Assembly (NCBI GenBank): GCA_042091915.1
Contig: JBELGO010000011.1
Location: forward strand, 1 to 29,576
Length of the DNA stretch: 29,576 bases
Direction: 5' to 3'
Origin: LSUCC0057 sp042091915
Lineage (GTDB): Bacteria; Pseudomonadota; Gammaproteobacteria; Pseudomonadales; Porticoccaceae
Of the stretch, positions 21,146 to 29,238 are shown one piece after another. The notes below the pieces were generated by a model, which was not told the DNA's origin, did no database searches, and saw nothing but the letters and a program-made list of their open reading frames with translations. The position numbers and the translations under genes are program-made. The first letter of the stretch is position 1; every line of letters begins with the position of its first letter.

Positions 21146-22879
21146 GTGGAAAATTTATCTGGTGGCGATATCGTCATACGCGCATTGCGCGATGCGGGTG
21201 TTGAGTATATTTGGGGCTACCCAGGCGGCTCCGCCCTGCACATTTACGATGCGATATTTCGTCAAGATGACGTCAAACATCTTTTGGTTCGCCATGAGCA
21301 GGCCGCGGTTCACGCCGCAGATGGCTATGCGCGCAGCAACGGCAAAGTGGGTACGGTACTGGTTACCTCTGGACCTGGCGCTACCAATGCGATTACCGGC
21401 ATTGCTACTGCGTACATGGATTCGATTCCGCTGGTGGTGATCTCCGGGCAAGTGCCATCTTCCAAGATTGGTGAAGATGCCTTTCAAGAGACCGATATGG
21501 TCGGTGTTTCACGCCCGATTGTTAAGCACAGTTTCCTGGTTAAGCGCCCAGAAGATATAGCCGCGACTATCGCCAAAGCCTATTACATTGCCTCCACTGG
21601 CCGCCCCGGTCCCGTTGTTGTGGATATCCCCAAGGATATGACCGACCCGGCAATCAAGGTGCCCTACGAATACCCCAAGCAAGTCGCTATGCGCAGCTAC
21701 CAGCCCAACGAACGAGGCCACAGCGGCCAGATCAAGCGCGCGCTGAAAACGCTGCTCGGCGCCAAACGCCCTATGATTTATGCAGGTGGCGGTGTGATCA
21801 TTGATAACGCCAGCGATCTGCTGACTGCGCTGACCCGCAAACTCAACTACCCCATTACCAACACCTTGATGGGGTTGGGCGCCTTTCCAGGTAGCGATAG
21901 ACAGTTTGTCGGTATGCTTGGCATGCACGGCACCTATGAGGCTAACCAGGCGATGCATCACGCCGATGTTATTTTCGCGGTAGGCGCGCGCTTTGATGAT
22001 CGCGTCACCAACGCGACAGAAAAATTCTGTCCTCACGCTACCATCATCCATATTGATATAGACCCCACCTGCATCTCGAAAACAGTCGGTGCCGATATCC
22101 CGATCGTCGGCAGCTGTAAAACTGTTCTCACCGATATGCTCGAGCTGCTAGATAGCATGGGTGCCCCAGACAGCGGCGCGCTGGCTGAGTGGTGGACAAC
22201 CATTGATGATTGGCGCGCACGTCATGGGATCTACACCGCCGACCGATTTGAGGCGAGTGGTGGATCGCTGATCAAGCCGCAAGACGTGATAAAAATGCTT
22301 CACAAGGTCACCGGTGGCGACGCTTTTGTTACCTCCGATGTGGGCCAGCATCAGATGTTCGCCGCCCAGTACTATCTGTTTGACAAGCCCCGTCGCTGGA
22401 TCAACTCAGGCGGTCTGGGCACGATGGGGTTCGGCCTGCCTGCAGCTATGGGTGCGCAGTTGGCACACCCCGATGCGATGGTCGCCTGTGTCACCGGTGA
22501 AGGGAGTATTCAGATGAATATTCAAGAGCTCTCTACCTGTACTCAGCACGGTCTGCCGGTCAAGATCATCAACCTGAACAATTCGGCACTCGGTATGGTG
22601 CGCCAGTGGCAGGATATGCAGTACAGCGCTCGCTATGCCAGCAGTGTTTACGAAGATTCACTGCCAGACTTTGTTGCGCTCACCGAAGCGTATGGGCATG
22701 TGGGTATGCGCGTCACCGAATTTGATCAATTAGAGAGCAAAATGCGCGAGTGTTTTGCGCTGAAAGATCGAGTGGTGTTTATGGATATTGTTGTCGATCG
22801 TGCCGAGCACGTTTATCCGATGCAGATCGCCGGTAACGCCATGAATGAAATGTGGCTGAGCAAGACGGAGAGAACCTAA
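21146..22879 (+). CDS. ilvI: Acetolactate synthase large (catalytic) subunit
   Basis: A 577-residue thiamine-diphosphate enzyme (E. coli IlvI: 574) condensing pyruvate with pyruvate or 2-oxobutyrate, the first common step of Val/Leu/Ile synthesis. The N-terminal ThDP domain has GYPGGSALHIYDAI and the catalytic Glu in RHEQAAVHAADGYAR; SGPGATNAITGIATAYMDS follows. The C-terminal ThDP/Mg site reads TGEGSIQMNIQELST ... NNSALGMVRQWQ, with GEG in place of the commoner GDG, a variant I recall from pseudomonads. The start is GTG 21146 with GAGGAG five bases upstream, giving MENLSGGDIV. It overlaps ilvH by 1 bp. Confidence 0.95.
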   Translation: MENLSGGDIVIRALRDAGVEYIWGYPGGSALHIYDAIFRQDDVKHLLVRHEQAAVHAADGYARSNGKVGTVLVTSGPGATNAITGIATAYMDSIPLVVISGQVPSSKIGEDAFQETDMVGVSRPIVKHSFLVKRPEDIAATIAKAYYIASTGRPGPVVVDIPKDMTDPAIKVPYEYPKQVAMRSYQPNERGHSGQIKRALKTLLGAKRPMIYAGGGVIIDNASDLLTALTRKLNYPITNTLMGLGAFPGSDRQFVGMLGMHGTYEANQAMHHADVIFAVGARFDDRVTNATEKFCPHATIIHIDIDPTCISKTVGADIPIVGSCKTVLTDMLELLDSMGAPDSGALAEWWTTIDDWRARHGIYTADRFEASGGSLIKPQDVIKMLHKVTGGDAFVTSDVGQHQMFAAQYYLFDKPRRWINSGGLGTMGFGLPAAMGAQLAHPDAMVACVTGEGSIQMNIQELSTCTQHGLPVKIINLNNSALGMVRQWQDMQYSARYASSVYEDSLPDFVALTEAYGHVGMRVTEFDQLESKMRECFALKDRVVFMDIVVDRAEHVYPMQIAGNAMNEMWLSKTERT

Positions 22880-23373
22880 TGCAACGTATCATCTCTATTC
22901 TTTTAGAAAACGAACCGGGTGCGCTGTCTCGGGTGGTGGGGCTGTTTTCCCAGCGCGGTTACAATATTGATACGCTCAATGTCGCCCCCACTGAAGATCC
23001 GACGCTGTCGCGTCTGACGCTGTCCACTAACGGCGATGAAAAAATGGTCGAACAGATCATTAAACAGCTGCATAAATTGATCGATACCATTAAAGTGGTC
23101 GACCTCAGCGAAGGTCCCCATGTTGAGCGCGAACTGTTGCTGGTCAAAGTGCGTGCAGTGGGTATTGAGCAGCGCACAGAACTGAGAAACAGCGTCGAGA
23201 TTTTCCGTGGCCATATCGTAGATGTGACACCGACCAGTTACACAGTGCAGATGGCTGGAGACGGTCAGAAACTCGATGCTTTCATCGAGGCTATTCGCGA
23301 TATTGGCACCATGGAAGTGGTCCGCTCGGGTATTTCTGGAATCGCTCGCGGCGAGAAATTTTTACTGGTCTAG
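22879..23373 (+). CDS. ilvH: Acetolactate synthase small (regulatory) subunit
   Basis: A 164-residue protein (E. coli IlvH: 163). The N-terminal ACT domain (MQRIISILLENEPGALSRVVGLFSQRGYNIDTLNVAPTEDPTLSRLT) binds valine for feedback inhibition and activates the large subunit; the C-terminal domain (about 80-164) has VKVRAVG and GISGIARG. The Gly and Asn positions of the ACT valine site (NEPGALSR, GYNIDTL) are present, so valine sensitivity is likely. The start is the ATG in TAATG at the ilvI stop, with GGAG eight bases upstream; the longer frame from 22852 is not needed. Confidence 0.96.
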   Translation: MQRIISILLENEPGALSRVVGLFSQRGYNIDTLNVAPTEDPTLSRLTLSTNGDEKMVEQIIKQLHKLIDTIKVVDLSEGPHVERELLLVKVRAVGIEQRTELRNSVEIFRGHIVDVTPTSYTVQMAGDGQKLDAFIEAIRDIGTMEVVRSGISGIARGEKFLLV

Positions 23374-23420
23374 GCGCTGCCTACACCGCAACCTAACAGC
23401 TAACTTAAAGGGTAAATATT

Positions 23421-24406
23421 ATGCAAATTTATTATGATAAAGATTGCGATCTGTCGATCATCAAAGGCATGAAAGTCGCTATCATCGGTTACGGCTCGCA
23501 GGGCCACGCCCATGCTAACAACCTCAAGGATTCAGGTGTTGATGTCACCGTAGGTCTGCGCCCCGGTTCATCTTCTGCAGCCAAAGCTGAGGCCGCTGGC
23601 CTTAAAGTTGCCGAAGTGCCTGCAGCTGTCGCCGCTGCGGATTTGATCATGATTCTCACTCCGGATGAGTTCCAATCGGCACTCTACCGCGACGAAGTTG
23701 AGCCGAACCTCAAGCAGGGCGCCACTCTCGCATTTGCCCACGGTTTTGCTATTCACTACAACCAAGTCGTGCCGCGCGCTGACCTAGATGTCATCATGAT
23801 CGCTCCCAAAGCGCCAGGCCATACTGTGCGCAGTGAATTTGTTGGCGGCGGCGGTATCCCCGATCTGATCGCCATCCAGCAAGATGTCTCAGGTCGCGCC
23901 AAACAGGTCGCACTCTCTTACGCCAGCGGCGTGGGCGGCGGCCGCACTGGCATCATTGAGACTACTTTTAAGGACGAGACTGAAACCGATCTATTCGGCG
24001 AGCAGGCAGTTCTCTGTGGTGGTGCAGTAGAATTGGTTAAAGCCGGCTTTGAAACACTGACTGAGGCCGGTTACGCGCCTGAGATGGCATACTTTGAGTG
24101 CTTGCATGAGCTCAAATTAATCGTTGACCTGATGTATCAGGGCGGTATAGCCAACATGAACTACTCCATCTCGGTCCAGAGGTGATTAACGACGAGTCGC
24201 GCGCGGCGATGCGCAATGCGCTCAAGCGTATCCAAAATGGTGAGTACGCCAAGATGTTCATCAGCGAAGGTGCCTTGAACTACCCGTCGATGACAGCTTA
24301 CCGTCGCAACAATGCCGCTCACCCGATTGAGCAAGTAGGTGCTCAACTGCGCGGGATGATGCCTTGGATCACCAAAAATGCGCTGGTCGACAAAGAGAAA
24401 AACTAA
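23421..24406 (+). pseudogene. ilvC: Ketol-acid reductoisomerase with internal deletion and frameshift
   Basis: A class I KARI converting acetolactate to dihydroxyisovalerate with NADPH. The first frame (23421-24185) has the Rossmann motif GYGSQGHAHANNL, the knotted-domain metal ligands in ETTFKDETETDLFGEQAVLCGG and FECLHELKLIVDLMYQGGIANMNYSIS, then runs into VQR and TGA. The rest of the protein (PEVINDESRAAMRNALKRIQNG ... AYRRNNAAHPIEQVG ... MMPWITKNALVDKEKN, ending 24406) continues in the -1 frame. Homologues carry about ten residues (NNAEYGEYVT in pseudomonads, from memory) between NYSIS and GPEVIN; they are missing at 24172/24173. That implies about 31 bp lost and a frame change. The rest is well conserved, so the lesion is recent or a sequence/assembly error. 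As written, the product is truncated at 254 residues. Confidence 0.85.
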
Positions 24407-24430
24407 TTCTCCAAGCGACTGAGTAAGAAC

Positions 24431-24461
24431 AAAAAACGGCCCTCTTAACGGGCCGTTTTTT
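24431..24461 (+). terminator. Rho-independent terminator of the ilvIHC operon
   Basis: A 12-bp perfect stem, AAAAAACGGCCC with GGGCCGTTTTTT, closes a 7-nt loop and ends in six T. It lies 25 bp after the ilvC stop. Confidence 0.93.
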
Positions 24462-24505
24462 GTTATCCTTGCGGGAGATTTATTCGTGCGTACAAAGGAG
24501 TGGTT

Positions 24506-25297
24506 GTGGATCAGCTAACTGAAAATCAGCGCCATTTGCCGTTGGATGGGGCGATTAACCTGCGTGATTTAGGCGGTTATCGCAGCCGCGACGGCCGGCT
24601 AGTTCGTTGGGGTAAAATTTATCGCTCGGGCCATATGGCAAAACTGAGTGAGCGCGGACAGCAGCAACTTGTGCAACTTGGTATCAGTGAGATCCACGAT
24701 TTTCGTCGCCCCGAGGAGCGTCAGCGCGCACCCACTCCAGAGCTGAGCTCTACTATTGTGGAGGGTTACGATATGTCTATCGGCAGTGTCTCCAAATTTT
24801 GGGACTACCTGTTTGCCGGTGGCATGAGTGACCAGCGCGCTTTCGATCTAGTGCTCAACTCCTATCGCAGCTGTGCAGCCGACGTGATCCCCGGTTATCG
24901 ACAACTTTTTTCGCACCTGCTGCGACCCGACGAAGGGGCTACACTGTTTCACTGTGCCGCAGGCAAAGATCGCACCGGTATGGCGGCGGCGCTAATCCTT
25001 ACCGCCCTAGAGGTGCCGCGCGAGGATATTATTGAAGATTACATGTTGACCCAAAAATACTTCGATTCAGAAGTGCTGATGGGATTAATTGAAGAGCACC
25101 TACGCAATGCCGGCGCTAACGAATATCAGCGCAGCTGGTTAGTACCTTACTGCGCAGTCTATCCGGAATATTTAGAGGCATTCTTTGATTCTGTGGAGGC
25201 ACACAGCGGTAGTGTGGCCAACTATTTAGAGCGAGAGCTAGGAGTCGGTGCGCAGCAGCGGGCAGCACTGGCGGAGCGCTACCTGCAATACAGCTGA
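24506..25297 (+). CDS. Tyrosine-protein phosphatase (PTP-like, Y_phosphatase3 type)
   Basis: A 263-residue protein with the cysteine phosphatase P-loop HCAAGKDRTG, in which Cys is the nucleophile and Arg binds phosphate. The N-terminal INLRDLGGYRSRDGRLVRWGKIYRSGHMAKL and IHDFRRPEER are the hallmark of the bacterial Y_phosphatase3 family (related to Mycobacterium PtpB and Listeria LipA). Members act on phosphotyrosine and sometimes phosphoinositides; the substrate here is unknown. No signal peptide is present, so it is probably cytoplasmic. I start at GTG 24506, where AAGGAG lies five bases upstream; the GTG at 24500 overlaps that site. It stands alone between the ilvIHC terminator and pssA. 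Confidence 0.88.
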   Translation: MDQLTENQRHLPLDGAINLRDLGGYRSRDGRLVRWGKIYRSGHMAKLSERGQQQLVQLGISEIHDFRRPEERQRAPTPELSSTIVEGYDMSIGSVSKFWDYLFAGGMSDQRAFDLVLNSYRSCAADVIPGYRQLFSHLLRPDEGATLFHCAAGKDRTGMAAALILTALEVPREDIIEDYMLTQKYFDSEVLMGLIEEHLRNAGANEYQRSWLVPYCAVYPEYLEAFFDSVEAHSGSVANYLERELGVGAQQRAALAERYLQYS

Positions 25298-25344
25298 GGG
25301 TGTAGACTGGCCTGGTTAATCAATACAAATATAAAGAGAGTTAC

Positions 25345-26208
25345 ATGAGTGAATCACAAGCGCGCAAGCGCGGTATCTATTTATTGCCGAATTTGCTGAC
25401 CACTGTCGCTATGTTTGGTGGGTTCTACGCCATTCTCGCCGGTTTTAGTGGTGAGTTTGAGATGGCGGCGATAGCCATTTTTGTCGCCATGGTATTTGAC
25501 GGTCTCGATGGCCGAGTAGCGCGTATGACCCATACTGAGAGTGATTTTGGCGTCCAATATGACAGTTTGTCTGACATGGTTTCGTTTGGTGTAGCGCCGG
25601 CGATTGTTTGCTACAGCTGGATGTTGCAAGGGCTTGGTAAGTTGGGCTGGGCAGCGGCTTTCATTTATGCCTCTTGCGCAGCACTGCGGTTGGCGCGTTT
25701 TAACACCCAGGTTAAAAGCAATGATAAGCGCCATTTTATCGGTGTGCCTAGTCCCATCGCTGCGGCGGTAGTGGCCGCATTTGTCTGGAGTGGTGCAGAG
25801 TTAGAACCGAGCACGCCGCTAGCCTTGTTGGCCGCCTTGGTAACTGCCGGTGCGGGTCTGTTGATGGTCGTCAATCTGCGCTATCCAAGCTTTAAAGAAG
25901 TTGATCTGCAAGGCAAAGTACCCTTTGTAGTGATCTTTGCTATCGCGGTGGGCTTTGCTCTGGTGAGTATGGCCCCCCCCAAATTCTTTTTGCTGTTTGC
26001 TTTGGCCTACTGCGCTATGGCGCCTTTGTTGTGGCTGCAGCGCAAATGGCGAGGCTCCCCGACTGACGATATCCAACTCAGCGACGAGCAGATCGACGCG
26101 GTGATTGAAGGCGAGGGCGAAGCTGCAGAAGAGATAGTTAACGCCGATCAAGCTGATAGCACACGAGAGAAAGAGCAACCGTTGGCAACCGCTAATAAAG
26201 CTGGTTGA
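25345..26208 (+). CDS. pssA: CDP-diacylglycerol-serine O-phosphatidyltransferase
   Basis: A 287-residue integral membrane enzyme making phosphatidylserine, the precursor of phosphatidylethanolamine. It is the CDP-alcohol phosphotransferase type (as in Bacillus and Pseudomonas), not the unrelated E. coli type. The catalytic motif lies at residues 52-77: DGLDGRVAR, a nine-residue spacer with the conserved Gly, then YDSLSD, giving the four essential Asp residues. About seven or eight membrane helices follow. The last 50 or so residues form an acidic cytosolic tail (SDEQIDAVIEGEGEAAEEI). GAGAG precedes ATG 25345. Nearness to ilvIHC is seen in Pseudomonas too. The stop lies 9 bp before the Leu-rich leader ORF. 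Confidence 0.95.
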   Translation: MSESQARKRGIYLLPNLLTTVAMFGGFYAILAGFSGEFEMAAIAIFVAMVFDGLDGRVARMTHTESDFGVQYDSLSDMVSFGVAPAIVCYSWMLQGLGKLGWAAAFIYASCAALRLARFNTQVKSNDKRHFIGVPSPIAAAVVAAFVWSGAELEPSTPLALLAALVTAGAGLLMVVNLRYPSFKEVDLQGKVPFVVIFAIAVGFALVSMAPPKFFLLFALAYCAMAPLLWLQRKWRGSPTDDIQLSDEQIDAVIEGEGEAAEEIVNADQADSTREKEQPLATANKAG

Positions 26209-26216
26209 ATAGAGAG

Positions 26217-26315
26217 ATGACAATTTATCGAAACAACTCCAATGCTTTGCCGCTGCGCTTTTTATGCTGTGCAATGCTACTGCGCCTGCTGCCCGTGCGG
26301 GCATCTCTCTGTTAA
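26217..26315 (+). CDS. Putative leuA leader peptide (Leu-rich)
   Basis: A 32-codon ORF beginning 9 bp after pssA and ending 102 bp before leuA. Eight residues are leucine, and four of these lie in a tight cluster, MLLRLLP, encoded CTA CTG CGC CTG CTG. The rest reads MTIYRNNSNALPLRFLCCA and VRASLC. Position, length and control codons fit a leader peptide for leucine-dependent attenuation of leuA. GAGAG abuts the ATG with no spacing, so the true start could be the internal ATG at 26274 (MLLRLLPVRASLC). It resembles no family I know, as expected for a leader. Confidence 0.5.
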   Translation: MTIYRNNSNALPLRFLCCAMLLRLLPVRASLC

Positions 26316-26343
26316 TAAAAATTAAACCGGTTGTTAGTCGTTG

Positions 26344-26400
26344 AATTCTTAGCTTTGTGCGGCGAGAATTTGTAACTATTAGGTGGCTCTGGTGCCGCCT
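26344..26400 (+). promoter_or_regulatory. Candidate attenuator structures before leuA
   Basis: Three competing pairings are visible: AATTCT (26344-26349) with AGAATT (26365-26370); AGGTGGC (26381-26387) with GCCGCCT (26394-26400) around TCTGGT; and GCGGC (26359-26363) with GCCGC (26394-26398), which excludes the second. The second hairpin has no T run, so it is not a standard intrinsic terminator; it lies 18 nt before the leuA ATG. Alternating structures fit attenuation by Rho or by translation control. Confidence 0.35.
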
Positions 26401-26417
26401 CAGAACGAGAATATCCC

Positions 26418-27962
26418 ATGAGTAAGCAACAATTAATCATTTTTGATACCACCTTGCGCGATGGCGAGCAGAGCCCAGGCGCTTCAATGACCAAAGATGA
26501 GAAAGTACGCATTGCTAAGTCGCTTGAAAAGCTACGTGTCGATGTCATAGAAGCAGGATTTGCAATATCTAGTCCCGGCGATTTTGATGCGGTAAAAACT
26601 ATAGCTGAAACTATTAAAGAGAGCCGTATCTGTAGCCTCTCGCGCGCTGTTCGCGGTGATATTGAACGCGCCGGTGAAGCACTGGCCAATGCCAATGCCG
26701 GTCGTATTCACACGTTTATCGCCACATCGCCTATTCACATGCAGCACAAGTTGCAGATGCAGCCCGACGAGGTCTTAGAGCAGGCTGTCGGTGCGGTCAA
26801 AATGGCCCGCAATTTGATTGATGATGTCGAGTTCTCACTGGAAGATGGCAGCCGCAGTGAGTTCGATTTTATGTGCCGCGTTATCGAGGCGGTGATCGAT
26901 GCCGGTGCGCGCACTATCAACATCCCCGATACGGTTGGCTACGGTGAGCCGGGCGAATATGGCAGCATGATTGGTCGAGTGATCGACAATGTGGTTAATG
27001 CCGACAAAGCGATATTTTCGGTCCACTGCCACAACGATTTGGGTTTGGCTGTGGCCAATTCCCTCTCTGCAGTGCGCCACGGCGCCCGTCAGGTTGAGTG
27101 CACAATTAATGGGCTGGGAGAGCGTGCCGGCAATGCCTCGCTGGAAGAGATCGTTATGGCTGTGCGCACCCGTCATGATTTGTTTGATGTCCAAACGCGT
27201 ATCGACGCCACCCACATCGTGCCGACCTCTAAATTGGTCTCCAGTATTACCGGCTTTCCGGTGCAGCCCAACAAAGCGATTGTTGGCGCCAACGCCTTCT
27301 CGCACGAGTCCGGCATTCACCAAGATGGCGTGCTTAAGTTCCGCGAAACCTACGAGATCATGAAAGCAGAGGATGTCGGTTGGAACACCAATAAACTCTC
27401 GCTCGGCAAACTCTCCGGTCGCGCAGCACTGGCCGCGCGTCTAGACGAATTGAGTATTAGCTTTGACAGCAAAGAGGAGTTCGCGCAAGTGTTCGCCCGC
27501 TTTAAAGAGCTGGCAGACAAAAAACGCGAGATCTACGACGAAGATCTGCAAGCGCTGGTCAGCGATGTGCAGATGGGCAGCGAGGAGCAGTCTATCGCCC
27601 TCACCAGCCTAGAGGTGTTGTCCAAGAGTGGCCAATTGCCAACCGCCAAAATTGGCGTGCGTTATCGAGAGCAAGATTTTACCGCTCAAGCCGCGGGCGA
27701 TGGTGCGGTTGATGCCATTTTCAAAGCGATTGAGCAGATGATTGAGAGTGGCACCGAATTGCTGCTCTACTCAGTGAATGCAGTTACGCAGGGTACCGAC
27801 TCGCAGGGTGAGGTCACTGTGCGCCTCCAAAAAGATGGCCGTGTAGTCAATGGGCAGGGTGCCGATACTGATGTATTGGTCGCCAGTGCCAAAGCCTACC
27901 TCAATGCCCTGAGCTTGATGCGCAACCCCGGGCGACTGCACCCACAGTTGGGTGGTGTCTAA
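26418..27962 (+). CDS. leuA: 2-isopropylmalate synthase
   Basis: A 514-residue enzyme (E. coli: 523) condensing acetyl-CoA with 2-oxoisovalerate, the committed leucine step. The TIM-barrel catalytic domain opens with IIFDTTLRDGEQSPGASM (the Arg-Asp pair of the HMG-CoA lyase/synthase fold), and the metal-binding HCHNDLG begins at residue 203. SGIHQDGVLK marks the linker region, and the C-terminal domain (about 390-514) is the leucine-binding allosteric domain, so feedback inhibition is expected. The start is ATG 26418 after a long leader. leuB, leuC and leuD are not linked here; instead holD starts 3 bp after the stop. Confidence 0.97.
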   Translation: MSKQQLIIFDTTLRDGEQSPGASMTKDEKVRIAKSLEKLRVDVIEAGFAISSPGDFDAVKTIAETIKESRICSLSRAVRGDIERAGEALANANAGRIHTFIATSPIHMQHKLQMQPDEVLEQAVGAVKMARNLIDDVEFSLEDGSRSEFDFMCRVIEAVIDAGARTINIPDTVGYGEPGEYGSMIGRVIDNVVNADKAIFSVHCHNDLGLAVANSLSAVRHGARQVECTINGLGERAGNASLEEIVMAVRTRHDLFDVQTRIDATHIVPTSKLVSSITGFPVQPNKAIVGANAFSHESGIHQDGVLKFRETYEIMKAEDVGWNTNKLSLGKLSGRAALAARLDELSISFDSKEEFAQVFARFKELADKKREIYDEDLQALVSDVQMGSEEQSIALTSLEVLSKSGQLPTAKIGVRYREQDFTAQAAGDGAVDAIFKAIEQMIESGTELLLYSVNAVTQGTDSQGEVTVRLQKDGRVVNGQGADTDVLVASAKAYLNALSLMRNPGRLHPQLGGV

Positions 27963-27965
27963 GCC

Positions 27966-28685
27966 GTGCAATTAAGCGCCCACTGCCATGCATTGAATGC
28001 GTTGGGCGTTGTGCAGTATCTGCCGCGCGACAGCTGGAAGATTGCTGCAGTCGCTCAAAGTGGCGCCGTTCGCCCAACTGCGGTGGCAGCGCCGGCGGCT
28101 GAAGCGCTGCTGGCGCAGTTGGAGAGTGCGCCTGTCGCTGCAGCAGAGCCCAGCAAAAAAACAGTCAATATCAGTGAAGTGGCCGCCCCAGTCGCTGAGT
28201 CAATAACGGCTACTCCTGCGCAAACTCAGCCTCTCCAGCCCCTTAAGCTGGCACTCTGGCAGGCTGGTGAGGAGTGGCTGTTTCTTGCCGACGTAACCTC
28301 ACAACTGCCCACTAGTGCCGAGCAGAAGTTGCTCGCCAATATTGCCCGCGCATTGCATACACCGCCTCTGGCGGCGTTGGAATTGATAGAGTGGCCGCTG
28401 CCCGGCGCTTCGGAACTGCCTTGTGAAGATCCCTTCGGGCATGAATTCTTGTCAGTCCTGTTCGATGCCCGCTTTCAGAGTCGCCCAACACAGAAAGTAG
28501 TTTGGTTGGCGAGTCGTGACGAAATCGATTTGGGCGCTGTTATCGGTGCGCAGGCCGTGGCGACTATGGCCGGTTTAGTACAGCTGCAGATCCCTAGTCT
28601 TGCCCGCCTGCTCTCTGATCCTGCTCTGAAGGCACAGAGCTGGGCTCGGTTGTGTCCGCATGTCGTGCCTTCGCAAAGTGACTGA
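27966..28685 (+). CDS. holD: Probable DNA polymerase III psi subunit (HolD), long-linker form
   Basis: A 239-residue protein starting at GTG 27966. The N-terminal HALNALGVVQYLPRDSW resembles the chi-binding peptide of E. coli psi (QLQQLGITQWSLRRP). From about residue 93, LKLALWQAGEEWLFLADV ... LLANIARALHTPPLAALELIEWPL and VVWLASRDEIDLGAVIGAQAVATMAGLVQLQIPSLARLLSDPALKAQSWARLCPHVVP follow the psi domain in order. Adjacency to rimI, as in E. coli, supports the call. It is much longer than E. coli psi (137) because an Ala/Pro/Thr-rich linker (about 37-90) separates the chi-binding tip from the globular domain. It is 3 bp after leuA and overlaps rimI. The identification comes from remembered similarity and context, so it is moderate. 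Confidence 0.72.
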   Translation: MQLSAHCHALNALGVVQYLPRDSWKIAAVAQSGAVRPTAVAAPAAEALLAQLESAPVAAAEPSKKTVNISEVAAPVAESITATPAQTQPLQPLKLALWQAGEEWLFLADVTSQLPTSAEQKLLANIARALHTPPLAALELIEWPLPGASELPCEDPFGHEFLSVLFDARFQSRPTQKVVWLASRDEIDLGAVIGAQAVATMAGLVQLQIPSLARLLSDPALKAQSWARLCPHVVPSQSD

Positions 28686-29160
28686 TAATCAATCTCTGCC
28701 AGAGGATTGGCAGTGGCGTCAGATGGGTGGCTGCGATATCGATGCTGCGCTTGATATTGAACAGCGTGTCTCCCCTGATCCGTGGCGGCGCTTTGCCTTT
28801 GAGCAGAGTATAGAGAGCCACAGCGCACAAGTGCTGGTTGCCCATCCCCAACAACTTCAGGGATTTTTACTCTGGAGTGTGACTGCCGATCAAGCCGAGC
28901 TGCTCAACATTGCTCTGCACCCCAGTCAGCAGGGAAAAGGCTACGGCAGGATGCTGCTCGATCACTTAACAAGCCAGCTGCCCTGTGCTGTAGCGTCACT
29001 TTTTCTAGAGGTGCGCGCCAGCAATTTTGCCGCTATTGCTCTCTACCAAAGTTACGGTTTTAATCAAATCGGCGAGCGACGCGGCTATTATCGCGCCAGC
29101 AGTGATCCACTGGCGGGGCGCGAAGATGCCCTAGTGATGGCGCTGGAGCTGCTTAACTAA
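28678..29160 (+). CDS. rimI: Ribosomal protein S18 alanine N-acetyltransferase RimI
   Basis: A GNAT acetyltransferase of about 160 residues (E. coli: 148) that acetylates the N-terminal Ala of S18. Visible are ALDIEQRVSPDPWRRFAFEQSI, the acetyl-CoA pyrophosphate loop HPSQQGKGYGRMLLDHL, LFLEVRASNFAAIALYQSYGFNQIGERRGYY and the C-terminal GREDALVMAL. I give GTG 28678, which overlaps the holD stop by 8 bp; an in-frame ATG at 28660 would add six residues (MSCLRK), and neither has a good ribosome-binding site. The S18 encoded here at 16365-16592 starts Met-Ser, not Met-Ala, so the target residue would be Ser if acetylated. Confidence 0.9.
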   Translation: MTDNQSLPEDWQWRQMGGCDIDAALDIEQRVSPDPWRRFAFEQSIESHSAQVLVAHPQQLQGFLLWSVTADQAELLNIALHPSQQGKGYGRMLLDHLTSQLPCAVASLFLEVRASNFAAIALYQSYGFNQIGERRGYYRASSDPLAGREDALVMALELLN

Positions 29161-29238
29161 CCTGCCAGCAGCTCGTGCTACACTCTTTTAAAATACAGCG
29201 ACTATTAAAGCGGTGTCTGATCGACTTGGGGACTTTGA

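Noticed and set aside
21509..22051. A 180-codon minus-strand ORF inside ilvI
   Set aside because: It is fully antisense to a conserved acetolactate synthase and shows no domain or ribosome-binding site.
24165..24190. Programmed -1 frameshifting to rescue ilvC
   Set aside because: There is no slippery heptamer, and even a shift would leave about ten conserved active-site residues missing. Deletion or sequence error explains it better.
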